Notes under the pieces: model-generated | Told to the model about the DNA's origin: nothing | Databases searched by the model: none | The model's input: only the letters and a program-made list of their open reading frames with translations | Program-made: the position numbers and the translations under genes | From: Pirellula staleyi DSM 6068 | GTDB taxonomy: Bacteria > Planctomycetota > Planctomycetia > Pirellulales > Pirellulaceae | Reading direction: 5' to 3' | Assembly: GCA_945900945.1 (NCBI GenBank) | Contig: CAMDKL010000050.1 | Coordinates: forward strand, 1 to 36,371 | Length of the DNA stretch: 36,371 nt | Shown: one piece after another, positions 16,639 through 24,688 of the stretch | How positions within the stretch are numbered: the stretch's first letter is position 1 | How the letters are laid out: every line of letters begins with the position of its first letter

Positions 16639-18057
16639 ATGCCGATGAAAATGATGCGGAAGTTGGGGTTGGTAGCCCTCGTTATCGGGTTGATCCATGG
16701 ACCAGGGTGCGATTTTGGCTCCAAAAAAAAGGAGATAATTGCCGAGCCAGCCGATTCATTGCGACCGGCCTTGAAGATCTGGATTGTGGGCGCACCTGAA
16801 CTCGAAAAGGAAATTTTGGTTCGTTGGCAAGCCGCTTCCGACCAGGCCTTGAAGATTGAGCATGTTACGCCGGAAAGGATTGCAACGCGTGAGCCTTTTA
16901 ACGCTGACGTGGTGATTTACCCTGGGGTTTTGCTGGGCGATCTAGTCCAGAAAGAAGCGATTGGACGGTTGCCGACGCAAGCGATATCGAAACGGCTAAC
17001 CCAATCCGAGGACCCGGTAACTAACGAAAGCAGTACGGTTTCGTGGCCGGTCCGTTGGCGAAACATTGCGACTTACGGCGGTCAAATTTATGCCGTCCCG
17101 TTGGGCGCCTCCAATCTCGGGGCTGTCATGCTAGGATTGAACCCCGACCCTTTTAAAGAGTTGGATAGTTTGTTGATCAATAGCCGAGATTTAAACGCTC
17201 CATCGATGGAACTATGGACACATTGGCTTAATCAAGCTGAGACTGTATTAGCAGCGAGCCGTGAGGATCGTCGAAAAAAGCTTGAAGATTACCTTTCAAA
17301 AATCAGCCTAGACGAAAAAGCATGGCTAGTCGACCGTTTCCTGTTTATCGCATCGACCACGAACGCCCGAGGTCGAGGGCTATTCGATCTTGTGAAGATG
17401 GAAGCTCGATTGAACCAACCGGAATTCACTATCAGTGCGAGAGTTTTGTCGAGGATGGCGCAGTTATTTCCTGAAACGATCGGCGTCGAGCCCACGAACG
17501 CTTGGGATTCGGTGGTTTCTAGAACACACGCCGCCGCCTCCTTTGCGATTGGTTGGCCAAGCTCAGTCAATAGGCCTGATTTCAAAGGGGCAGTTGAATC
17601 ATCGGGCGAATGGGCAGTCGCGGCGTTGGCATGGAATCCCGTCAGAGGCTTGATCGCATCAATGGGGAAAAAGACTCGTCAAACGGCAGTTTCGTGTCGA
17701 TTTATTCTCTGGCTTTCAGAACCGGAGCAAAGAGAAGCGTTGCGCACCGTATGCTCTGGGATAGAATTGACCACTGAGCAAATCGATCGAAATAGTGTCC
17801 AAGGTGATTACCGAACCTATCAAACGATAAATAGCCGCGACTCTCGGGTAGAAACGATGGAGCTCTCTTTAAGAATGGCCAGCGCCAATCAATATAGAGC
17901 CATCCTTGCTGACTGCTTGGTCGCCTCGATTCGCGAGCCTGATCAAATCGGTCCGATTATGGTTTCTTGCTCATTGAAATGGGATCAACTGACGGCCGAG
18001 CTTGGAATCGAAACGCAACGGATTTCCGAGGAACAATCGCTTGGATATCGCAAATAA
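16639..18057 (+). CDS. Extracellular solute-binding-like lipoprotein
   Basis: 472 residues (start at Met-1 or Met-3). A short basic N-terminus and hydrophobic stretch (about 8-22) end at GPGC, a plausible but non-standard lipobox (Gly at -3), so the protein is probably anchored in a membrane. After that the layout resembles family-1 sugar-binding proteins of ABC transporters: an early strand LKIWIVGAPELEKEILVRW, ADVVIYPG (about 96), YAVPLGASNLGAVMLGLNP (about 152-170), and near the C-terminus FAIGWPSS, WAVAALAWNPVRGL and FILWLSEPEQREALR, typical of such proteins. No permease or ATPase genes are nearby, so it may instead be a sensor or an orphan receptor. Downstream the methyltransferase gene starts 39 bases later on the same strand. 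Confidence 0.6.
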   Translation: MPMKMMRKLGLVALVIGLIHGPGCDFGSKKKEIIAEPADSLRPALKIWIVGAPELEKEILVRWQAASDQALKIEHVTPERIATREPFNADVVIYPGVLLGDLVQKEAIGRLPTQAISKRLTQSEDPVTNESSTVSWPVRWRNIATYGGQIYAVPLGASNLGAVMLGLNPDPFKELDSLLINSRDLNAPSMELWTHWLNQAETVLAASREDRRKKLEDYLSKISLDEKAWLVDRFLFIASTTNARGRGLFDLVKMEARLNQPEFTISARVLSRMAQLFPETIGVEPTNAWDSVVSRTHAAASFAIGWPSSVNRPDFKGAVESSGEWAVAALAWNPVRGLIASMGKKTRQTAVSCRFILWLSEPEQREALRTVCSGIELTTEQIDRNSVQGDYRTYQTINSRDSRVETMELSLRMASANQYRAILADCLVASIREPDQIGPIMVSCSLKWDQLTAELGIETQRISEEQSLGYRK

Positions 18058-18096
18058 ACCAACATTTAGACAAGTCTACGAACGGAAATAAATCTA

Positions 18097-19296
18097 GTGA
18101 CGCCACTCAGGCAAATCATTCTCAATACCGAGAGCAAACGAGCGTTCTCAGGTCGTCATCCTTGGATTCTCGTCAGTTCGATCATCGAACCCGCATCGAC
18201 TCCGCAAGTTGGGGAGCAGGTAGATCTAGTCAATTCCGAAAACAAATGGATTGGCCGCGGACTTTATAATCCGAATAGCCGTATACGTGTGCGCTTGTAC
18301 ACATGGGATAGCAATGAACAGATCACTAAGGAGTTGATTTCAAGTCGATTGGATCGTGCCATCCAGTTGCGAACGAGGCTAGCCAACGGCTCGCACCAGC
18401 AAGCGCTTCGTATCGTTTTTAGTGAAGCGGACCAACTGAGCGGTCTGGTGGTTGACAAGTATGCAGAACATCTTGTCATACAGATCACAGCAGCGGCTCT
18501 GGTCCCATTCCTTGATACGATTGTCGATCGTTTGTTTCACCACTATCGTCCGCTCAGTATTTCCTTGCAAGTGGACGAACGAACAGCTAAAAGCGAGGGG
18601 ATGGAATCCGAGCAACGATTCTTGGTCGGGAGCGCACCTGTGGAACCTGTAATGATCGAGGAAAACGGACTGCTATGGAACGTCGATGTTGTGGGTGGCC
18701 AGAAAACAGGCTACTACTTGGATCAGCGCGAGAATCGTCTGGCTGCGGCGAGATGGACACAACCAAACGCACGTGTGCTTGACATTTGTTGTTATATTGG
18801 TGGCTTTGCATTGACGATTGCAAAATATTGTGCCACACAAGAAATTGTTGCCGTCGACAGCAGTGACAAGGCATTGCAGAGCGCCCAGGTGCATGCAACC
18901 TTGAACCAGTTAGAAAACCGAATCACTTGGGAGCAAGCCGATTTCTTTGAATCGTTGTCGAGCAAATTGGATGCTGGCGAAAAGTTCGACACGATTGTCC
19001 TGGACCCTCCTCGCTTAGCCGGCTCAAGGGAACATTTGCAACGTGCATTGAGCGCATACCATCGGCTGAATTTTCTGGCTGTCCGCATGCTGAATCCAGG
19101 TGGCACGTTGGTGACCTGCAGTTGTTCGGGCCGCGTGTCGCGAGACGACTTCAAGGATATGTTACGAGGGGTAGGAACACGAACGAGGCGAGAAATTCAA
19201 GTGCTTGAGGAACGCGGTGCAGCGCCAGATCATCCAAGCTGCATGAGCTGCCCTGAGACCGACTACCTCAAGTGCATCATCGCCCGTATTCTTTAA
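18097..19296 (+). CDS. rlmI: RlmI-like 23S rRNA (cytosine-5) methyltransferase
   Basis: 399 residues from GTG 18097, matching the ~396 of RlmI, which methylates C1962 of 23S rRNA using S-adenosylmethionine. The N-terminal 75 residues form a PUA-like RNA-binding domain (AFSGRHPWIL, then GEQVDLVNSENKWIGRGLYNPNS). The linker carries GGQKTGYYLDQRENR (about 200-214). The Rossmann methyltransferase domain follows: motif I VLDICCYIGGFAL (about 226-238), acidic motif II VAVDSS, motif IV LDPPRLAG (about 304-311), and TCSCSG (about 345), holding the catalytic Cys region of the family. The C-terminus has a CMSCPETDYLKC segment. Assignment to the COG1092 family is firm; the exact nucleotide is inferred from E. 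coli. A more upstream start is blocked by the lipoprotein stop region, and no ATG fits. Confidence 0.85.
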   Translation: MTPLRQIILNTESKRAFSGRHPWILVSSIIEPASTPQVGEQVDLVNSENKWIGRGLYNPNSRIRVRLYTWDSNEQITKELISSRLDRAIQLRTRLANGSHQQALRIVFSEADQLSGLVVDKYAEHLVIQITAAALVPFLDTIVDRLFHHYRPLSISLQVDERTAKSEGMESEQRFLVGSAPVEPVMIEENGLLWNVDVVGGQKTGYYLDQRENRLAAARWTQPNARVLDICCYIGGFALTIAKYCATQEIVAVDSSDKALQSAQVHATLNQLENRITWEQADFFESLSSKLDAGEKFDTIVLDPPRLAGSREHLQRALSAYHRLNFLAVRMLNPGGTLVTCSCSGRVSRDDFKDMLRGVGTRTRREIQVLEERGAAPDHPSCMSCPETDYLKCIIARIL

Positions 19297-19297
19297 C

Positions 19298-19338
19298 GTT
19301 TAACCGGCGCAGCCGCAATGTTTAACCGGCGCAGCCGC
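19298..19338 (+). repeat. Two tandem copies of a 19-base GC-rich repeat
   Basis: GTTTAACCGGCGCAGCCGC is present at 19298-19316 and again, identical, at 19320-19338; the unit period is 22 bases. It starts two bases after the methyltransferase stop and precedes the thioesterase gene. GTTTAACC...GCAGCCGC repeats are common in planctomycete spacers. No function is evident; it is too short for CRISPR. Confidence 0.85.
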
Positions 19339-19369
19339 GTGCCCCATCAGTCACACTAGAGATCAACGA

Positions 19370-19777
19370 ATGAACATCCCGACGATTTACATTAATCGGC
19401 GAGTCGTCTGCCAGGAGGATCTGGATGAGTTGAATCATGTCAATAACCTTCAGTATCTCCGCTGGACCCTCAAGGCCGCGAGTGATCATTCCAAAAGTGT
19501 GGGCTGGCCCGCCGATCGATACCGTGAATCCGGTACTGGATGGATTGTTCGATCCCATAAAATCACTTACAAGTTGCCTGCACAGTTGGGTGAAGAGATC
19601 TTGATTCGCACTTGGATCGACGTCTTCGATCGTGTGTCTGCGCTGCGTAAATACGATATCGTTCGCAAATCAGATGAGCGCACTTATGCTTTTGCCGAAA
19701 CGAGATGGGTGTTCGTCGATTTGGCGACGTTGAAACTGATAGCAATTCCTGATGATGTACGCTCCGCGTTTGCATAA
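19370..19777 (+). CDS. Hotdog-fold acyl-CoA thioesterase (4HBT/YbgC type)
   Basis: 135 residues, a normal single hotdog domain. The N-terminal strand and helix carry VVCQEDLDELNHVNNLQYLRW (about 9-30; longest part omitted here), where the D-E-L-x-H-V-N-N is the family signature and the Asp is the likely catalytic residue. Later strands KITYKLPAQLGEEI, VRKSDERTYAFAETRWVFVDLAT and a closing DVRSAF match thioesterases of the 4-hydroxybenzoyl-CoA/YbgC group, which cleave small or fatty acyl-CoAs; the true substrate cannot be read. The gene follows the rRNA methyltransferase by 73 bases that include the tandem repeat, so operon membership is uncertain. The stop lies within a repeat-rich spacer. 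Confidence 0.8.
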   Translation: MNIPTIYINRRVVCQEDLDELNHVNNLQYLRWTLKAASDHSKSVGWPADRYRESGTGWIVRSHKITYKLPAQLGEEILIRTWIDVFDRVSALRKYDIVRKSDERTYAFAETRWVFVDLATLKLIAIPDDVRSAFA

Positions 19778-19912
19778 CCCTGACTTTGGTAGCGGTACGG
19801 CGCGAGCCCAAGGGCACCTGCGGTGCGACAGTCACAGGCCCGGTGCTAGCGCCCGCCGGTTCATGAGATCGCATAAATGCCATTGGGTTTGCGACCCTCG
19901 GTTCGCGATTTC
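19778..19912. repeat. Interspersed planctomycete-type repeat region
   Basis: The spacer between convergent thioesterase and FloA genes contains TAGCGGTACGGCGCGAGCCC (about 19789-19808), then GCCCGGTGCTAGCGCCCGCC at 19838-19857 continuing to about 19877. The latter is about 85-90% identical to 24751-24790. Both parts look like members of the dispersed GC-rich repeat families of planctomycetes; CGG..GCTAGCGCC.CCGG is partly self-complementary. Confidence 0.65.
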
Positions 19913-20914
19913 TTACGCGCCGATGGAGGTTCCGTCGCAAATGTGTGGAAAATTGTCCTGAGATGGCGACGGAGAGGAGAAGTGGAAGTTGCCTTGAGCG
20001 TATGCGACGGCCAATGCACTCGGAACCAACGCCTCCGCTAGAATCAATTCGGCCCGTCGTTCGGTGATGCGAGCCGTCATTTCTTGTTCGTATGCCATGG
20101 CCATTGCCAATCGAGACTCCGCTTCGGCAGTTGCAGTTTTCATGTCTGCTTCGGCCTGAGCGATCATAAGGCTCGCGCCAATGTTCGTCCCTACGCTTAC
20201 GTTCACAATATCGATTGAGACGATTGCAAACGACGTATTCGCGTCGAGTCCCCGGTCCAGAACCTTTTTAGAAATAATGCTGGGGGTTTCGAGCACTAGT
20301 TTAAATGACTCCGTCGAGCCGATCGCACTGATGATCCCTTGGCCAACGCGTGCAATGATCGTTTTTTCTGTTGCACCGCCAATTAGTTGATCAAGGTTGG
20401 TCCGCACGGTAACCCACGCTCGCACAAAAAGTTCGATACCATCTTTTGAAACACCGCTGATGCTCGCTTGCCCCAGATCGGCTACGTCCGGACAGTGAAT
20501 GACTTTAGGCGAAACCGTTGTGCGAACCGAGTCGACTAAGTCACGACCAGCGAGGTCGATAGACATTGCACGGTCAAAACCTAATGGCAACTGAGCATAC
20601 TTGGCGGCAATCGTCGCCAGAACTACGTTGATGACGTCGCCACCGGCCAATGCATGAGCTTCCAATCGGGCATTGCTCATACCAGATGCCTGATCAATTT
20701 CTATGCCGGATTGCTTTCCCATGATCTTCGCAGTCACGATAGTTCGCGGGTTGACACCTCGCAGCGACATGCTGATTAACTCCCGCATGCTGACTTCGGC
20801 ACCGCAGGAATAAGCTTCTACCCAAAGCCGACCATAAATGCTCAGCACAATTATCAGGCCGAGCACGAATGCGATCATCAGCAATATCGTGCTGATCGTA
20901 ATGAGCAATCCCAT
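19913..20914 (-). CDS. floA: Flotillin-like SPFH protein FloA (UPF0365)
   Basis: 333 residues from ATG 20914. A membrane-anchoring hydrophobic N-terminus (about 3-30) is followed by the FloA core: RLEAHALAGGDVINVV (about 80-95), IDLAGRDLVDSV, KDGIELFVRAWVTVRTNLDQ, IARVGQGI, KVLDRGLDANTSFAI, VSVGTNIGA, then the coiled region AEADMKTATAEAESRLAMAMAYEQEM and AEALVPSALAVAY. Each matches FloA/YqfA, which scaffolds membrane rafts and affects secretion and signalling. The end is odd: after AYAQGNF the usual D-Y-Y-x-L-x-N-I-Q-A-D-T tail is replaced by a Ser/Pro-rich FSSPSPSQDN... stretch that ends at the edge of a repeat region. A TTG start at 20950 would overlap the upstream gene; the ATG is preferred. 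The upstream gene (stop 20940) encodes a BON-like protein and is probably cotranscribed. Confidence 0.85.
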   Translation of the reverse strand: MGLLITISTILLMIAFVLGLIIVLSIYGRLWVEAYSCGAEVSMRELISMSLRGVNPRTIVTAKIMGKQSGIEIDQASGMSNARLEAHALAGGDVINVVLATIAAKYAQLPLGFDRAMSIDLAGRDLVDSVRTTVSPKVIHCPDVADLGQASISGVSKDGIELFVRAWVTVRTNLDQLIGGATEKTIIARVGQGIISAIGSTESFKLVLETPSIISKKVLDRGLDANTSFAIVSIDIVNVSVGTNIGASLMIAQAEADMKTATAEAESRLAMAMAYEQEMTARITERRAELILAEALVPSALAVAYAQGNFHFSSPSPSQDNFPHICDGTSIGA

Positions 20915-20939
20915 GTTGTCGTCTCGTTGTGGTGAGGTC

Positions 20940-21392
20940 CTAGCGACCAATCATTTTGGGTTGTGACACATTGGACGTAGTCGCTTCGATGGATGCAACA
21001 ATGGTTGATGCAGGGCATCCAGCGTAGACAACTTCGGTACGATCGCCGTTGACGCAAATGTCGATGCGAGCGCTAAATTCCTGCTGGCCCGAGTCTTCGG
21101 TTGCGGTCTTCACGAGATCGATAACCAGTTGTCGTGACTGATAGCTGTTGGCTTGGCCCGTAACGATGATTTGGCCGTCCACATGCCTGACTGACAGTCC
21201 GCGAATGCGATTGCCCGAGGTTCGATGGATCGCCTCTTCCATGGACTGGTCCAGGATGCCGTTTCGTTCGTTCTCACAACAATGGTTCAGGAATTCTTTG
21301 TACCTCGACAACTGCAAAGCATCTGATGCAGAAAGCAATTCTGCAAGCATTGCATTTTCCGCCACGGAATGTCCGACCGGCTCGAAGTTCAT
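20940..21392 (-). CDS. Putative BON-domain-like protein upstream of floA
   Basis: 150 residues from ATG 21392. GAGAGGTG sits at 21399-21406 on this strand, so the 16-residue longer version is unlikely. The N-terminal half (about 1-65) is helical with several Cys (HCCENE). The segment IRGLSVRHVDGQIIVTGQANSYQSRQLV (about 60-90; longest part omitted here) has the V-x-V-x-x-x-G-x-v-x-L-x-G-x-v pattern of a BON domain, which binds phospholipid or protein; a following ARIDICV strand fits too. The assignment is by pattern only. The stop lies 25 bases before the floA ATG; both genes are on the same strand and likely form an operon, hinting at a membrane-associated function with flotillin. Confidence 0.6.
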   Translation of the reverse strand: MNFEPVGHSVAENAMLAELLSASDALQLSRYKEFLNHCCENERNGILDQSMEEAIHRTSGNRIRGLSVRHVDGQIIVTGQANSYQSRQLVIDLVKTATEDSGQQEFSARIDICVNGDRTEVVYAGCPASTIVASIEATTSNVSQPKMIGR

Positions 21393-21398
21393 ACGCCA

Positions 21399-21406
21399 CA
21401 CCTCTC
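21399..21406 (-). promoter_or_regulatory. Ribosome binding site of the BON-like gene
   Basis: GAGAGGTG on the minus strand, six bases before ATG 21392. It decides the start against the further upstream codon at 21440. Confidence 0.6.
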
Positions 21407-21560
21407 GTTGAACCGGACAAAAGACGACTGCGAGGGGCAAGTCTTGAATCTCCGATCCATCGAAGATAACAGATCAGCCATTCTCGACAAGCTTGGAAAG
21501 GCAGAATGTCCAACAAATTGCAAACCGTCGAATGGACGTGGACGGACTGGGTTATTGACC

Positions 21561-21614
21561 ACAAAGACACGAAGACACGAAGACACGAAGAAAAAGGTAC
21601 TTGGTGTCTTCGTG
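21561..21614. repeat. GACACGAA tandem repeat with inverted partner
   Basis: Three successive GACACGAA units (about 21566-21588) are followed after 17 bases by GTGTCTTCGTG at 21604-21614, the exact complement of CACGAAGACAC at 21568-21578 and 21576-21586. This 'AAGACACGAAGACACGAAGA' element recurs in planctomycete and other genomes. It lies in the 300-base gap between the BON-like gene and the metzincin stop, just beyond that gene's terminator. Confidence 0.75.
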
Positions 21615-21630
21615 GTTCATTTTTTGGCAA

Positions 21631-21663
21631 ACGAAAAAAGCCCTGCGAAATTCGCTGGGCTTT
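21631..21663 (-). terminator. Intrinsic terminator of the metzincin gene
   Basis: On the minus strand AAAGCCC-a-GCGAA pairs with TTCGC-a-GGGCTTT (13 positions, one mismatch) and is followed by TTTTTT (complement of 21634-21639). It begins about 28 bases after the stop of the gene ending at 21692. The best intrinsic terminator in the window. Confidence 0.85.
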
Positions 21664-21691
21664 GGTTCGTTTTCAACACATCTGGCTAAAA

Positions 21692-24688
21692 CTACGGCAT
21701 ATCCGTTTGAGGAACTTCGCTGGTTTTGACCGGTTGACCGTCTTGGCCGAAAATACTGAACGAGCCTCCGCCACCACCGAAACTACTGGGCATGTTGTAG
21801 ACATAGATCGCATCAATTGCCTTGACGGTCCGAGTCTGGCATTCTCCCAAGTGAGCCAGAGAATAGGGATCCAAGCTGTTTCGGCCTTCGAGAGTCGCAT
21901 CCAATTTACGCTTGAGTTCCTTGAGTTGCATGAGCGAAAGAGCTGTCACAGGCTTGGTAATGGCGTTCGAATCGGTTGGGATGGCTAAATCGATCAACCG
22001 CTCCAGATGCTCGCGCTGAAGATTCCTACGCCATGAACTAATTCGAGGTTTCCTGGCCGATACTTCGCCTTCAGACTTTGCATCCAACTCGGACCAAATC
22101 TCAGCATAGAGTTTGTCCATCAACTCAGGCAGCGTGACCGCATCCTGTTCAGCAGGCACCAGCGTCTCATTATCAAACACGCGACGGAGTGTGCTTGGGT
22201 TCATCAACATGGTCAACGTCGACGCTTGAACACCCAAGATTCGATCGTGGATTGGGAACGTTGATTCGCCCATGGAACGCATACCTTCGTCGATCCATTT
22301 GTCGTTGGTTAATCGTTCCAGAATGGGTTGCGTGATTCCAAACGCTTCGTCGCGAAATGCGTTTTTGAAAACAAATGCAATCGCTTTGCGCTGACGTTCA
22401 GCGGCGACCGGAATAAGCGATTGACGGTTGCCTGGATCACCCTTCTTGTCGCGATTTACGGTCGCCCCACCAATCCAATTGGCCATCATACTAATAGCTT
22501 TTGTTTGTTCGCCTAAAGTCAATTCGTAACCTTTACGCGCTTTACCCCAGCTTTCTCCATCCTTAACAAACTTGTCGAGCAATCGCGAACGATAAAGCTT
22601 AACGAGTCGCATCTGATTCTCTGCATAATCAAGTGGTTCTTTGCTGTAGTCGTACCGACGCGCCATTGGGTCTGGCCCACCGGTATCCTCATCGGTAGCG
22701 TATTGCAACTCAGGCTCGCTCACCCGTTTGAGGATGTCTGGCAGTTTGGTCTCCTCAGGCGTGTAGCCGTATTCAATGGCCCAATAATCGTATGGACCGA
22801 TTCCAGTCATCGTGAAATCGCCACGTGTTGCCCCTTCGATTTCGTAGGGCATGTTGATAGGAATGTAGTCCATTACCGACGAAGCAAGAGTCTTTTTTCC
22901 TTTGATATCCTCCGAATTGATTTCCTTTAAAGTGTAAACACTCGAAGCCTTGAAGTTGTGCCGCAGTCCGAGCGTGTGACCTGCTTCGTGTGCTACTAAT
23001 TCTGCCAAAAGCGGCCCGATAAAAGCCTCCGGCATACCGTCCAACAGACTCTCCTTGGGCTTTTCGGGTTTCTTTGCCTCAGGCTTCTTTTCCTCAGTTT
23101 TCTTTTCCTCAGTTTTCTTTTCCTCTACCTTTGGCTCGTCCTTCTTTGTCTCGTCCTTTTTTGGCTCTTGATCGGCTGCTTCTGACTGTGGCAAGTTTCC
23201 TTCGTCATCGAAAAGATCAAAAGCCAATCGAGCCATACCCATATCCATCTGTTTGCCAACCGCAGCAGTGCAATAACCGTTTACTTGGCTAGTACGCCCA
23301 ATTAATCCATCGTAAGGCTGATCGCCTATCAAAGCCGAATCAACTTTGGTTAGTGGGTGACCACCGAATGGGAGTTTGGATTGGTTTGCGAAATAGCTTT
23401 TCAAATGATCTCGGTTTGCATTGGGTGCCAGTCGTAATCGAGGGTCCCAGTTCGGATGCGAACCGAGCCAGGAAACCGTCTCAGCACTCATTCCTTCCAT
23501 CGCCAAATCCGGCATCATGTCATGGTATTGGAAAGTAAAGTGCCGTATCCAGCCATCGGTTAAAATGATATCTGCGTCAAGGATTTCGCCAGTGAGCGGA
23601 TGCACACGGCTAGGTCCGATTGCTGTGCCGACATCGTTGTTGAGCCATCGCACAAAGTTGTACTGCACGTCCTCGGGATCGAGGTCCATGTTGTCACCCG
23701 TCTTTGCGTCTTGATAGAAGACTTCTACCGCATCGGAAAATCCAATTTGTTCGAATGCTTTGTTCCAGTATTCGATACCCTGCTTGACCCAACGTCGGTA
23801 GCGAACAGGAGTTGTGTGCTCGATGTAGAATCGAATGGGTTTGACGGGTGGGCTAATTTTCAGGCTTGGATCCCGTTTTTCCAACCTCCATCGAGTGACA
23901 TACCGCACAAGTTTCTTGTCTTCGTCGTAGCTGCCCAAGTCTGTGTAATTCGTCAAAAAGTATCCAACGCGTTGATCCGCTTTGCGTGGTCGGTAGCCGC
24001 TCTCTTCGGGTACCTCACTGAACGAAAAGTGTAATGTCTGCAGTTTGCCTCCTGCAGCAACAACTTCGAACGCAATCTCGGTGTTCTTAGAAAACGACTT
24101 GGCCTTAATTACTTTGATCAGTTGTGGATCTTGAACGCGAACCGAAGGGCCGAAAAATTTGGATGCATTTCCGACAAACAGTGCGTCGGCATCGATGACC
24201 GGTCCACCGCCGCGTGGCCCCATCGCAACGATTGGGACATCCAATAGGACAGTGTCTGTAAACAATCGTTTGACCGACGATTTCGATTCTGGCTCGCCGT
24301 TCGAACGAATATTCATATTCGGTACGATCAGCGCGAGGCGTTTGTTGTACTGACGCCAGTAAACGTAAAAATCGTTACCTTGCAAGCCAGCATACTTATC
24401 GCCGCTATTGACTGTTAAAGCGATAAAATACTTTTTCGTAGCGAAGTCTTTTGGCAATTCCAAAAGCATTTGCCCATCTTTTTCTCTTGTCCAAACGCCA
24501 CACAGCGATTGCTTGTCTGGAGACTTTGAATCGGATTTGACAAAGCCTTCCGTTGCTTTTTCAAAGGGGGGGTATTCTGGCTGAGGAGAGGCCTCTTGAG
24601 CCGAACCCGTTTGCCAGGCAATTAAGCTCGCTCCCAACGCTGCGAAAAGCGTTAGAGATCGCATCAATGATTGACGATCCAGTTTCAT
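21692..24688 (-). CDS. Large secreted zinc metalloprotease (DUF5117/DUF5118-type, met-zincin)
   Basis: 998 residues. A signal peptide covers about 1-30 (hydrophobic SLTLFAALGASLIAW, ending GSAQEA). The middle includes WRQYNKRLALIVPNM, NFVRWLNNDVGTAIGPSRVHPLTGEILDADIILTDGWIR (typical of these proteins), and the extended zinc motif HEAGHTLGLRHNF at about 566-578, where three His bind zinc and Glu is catalytic. This is the HExxHxxGxxH metzincin signature. Just before it (about 500-545) is a Lys/Glu/Pro-rich low-complexity block (repeated EEKK(T/P)E units), which separates the substrate-binding first half from the active site and is unusual. A met-turn may be in SVMDYIP (about 605). The C-terminus ends with a glycine-rich tail. 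Family members occur widely in planctomycetes; substrate unknown. Terminator just downstream; the gene is apparently monocistronic. Confidence 0.85.
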   Translation of the reverse strand: MKLDRQSLMRSLTLFAALGASLIAWQTGSAQEASPQPEYPPFEKATEGFVKSDSKSPDKQSLCGVWTREKDGQMLLELPKDFATKKYFIALTVNSGDKYAGLQGNDFYVYWRQYNKRLALIVPNMNIRSNGEPESKSSVKRLFTDTVLLDVPIVAMGPRGGGPVIDADALFVGNASKFFGPSVRVQDPQLIKVIKAKSFSKNTEIAFEVVAAGGKLQTLHFSFSEVPEESGYRPRKADQRVGYFLTNYTDLGSYDEDKKLVRYVTRWRLEKRDPSLKISPPVKPIRFYIEHTTPVRYRRWVKQGIEYWNKAFEQIGFSDAVEVFYQDAKTGDNMDLDPEDVQYNFVRWLNNDVGTAIGPSRVHPLTGEILDADIILTDGWIRHFTFQYHDMMPDLAMEGMSAETVSWLGSHPNWDPRLRLAPNANRDHLKSYFANQSKLPFGGHPLTKVDSALIGDQPYDGLIGRTSQVNGYCTAAVGKQMDMGMARLAFDLFDDEGNLPQSEAADQEPKKDETKKDEPKVEEKKTEEKKTEEKKPEAKKPEKPKESLLDGMPEAFIGPLLAELVAHEAGHTLGLRHNFKASSVYTLKEINSEDIKGKKTLASSVMDYIPINMPYEIEGATRGDFTMTGIGPYDYWAIEYGYTPEETKLPDILKRVSEPELQYATDEDTGGPDPMARRYDYSKEPLDYAENQMRLVKLYRSRLLDKFVKDGESWGKARKGYELTLGEQTKAISMMANWIGGATVNRDKKGDPGNRQSLIPVAAERQRKAIAFVFKNAFRDEAFGITQPILERLTNDKWIDEGMRSMGESTFPIHDRILGVQASTLTMLMNPSTLRRVFDNETLVPAEQDAVTLPELMDKLYAEIWSELDAKSEGEVSARKPRISSWRRNLQREHLERLIDLAIPTDSNAITKPVTALSLMQLKELKRKLDATLEGRNSLDPYSLAHLGECQTRTVKAIDAIYVYNMPSSFGGGGGSFSIFGQDGQPVKTSEVPQTDMP

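Noticed and set aside
19298-19338. GTTTAACCGG doublet as a CRISPR fragment
   Set aside because: Only three bases lie between copies; no spacer and no cas genes.
21561-21590. Possible CRISPR-like repeats (GACACGAA x3)
   Set aside because: Units are contiguous 8-mers without spacers and no cas gene is present.
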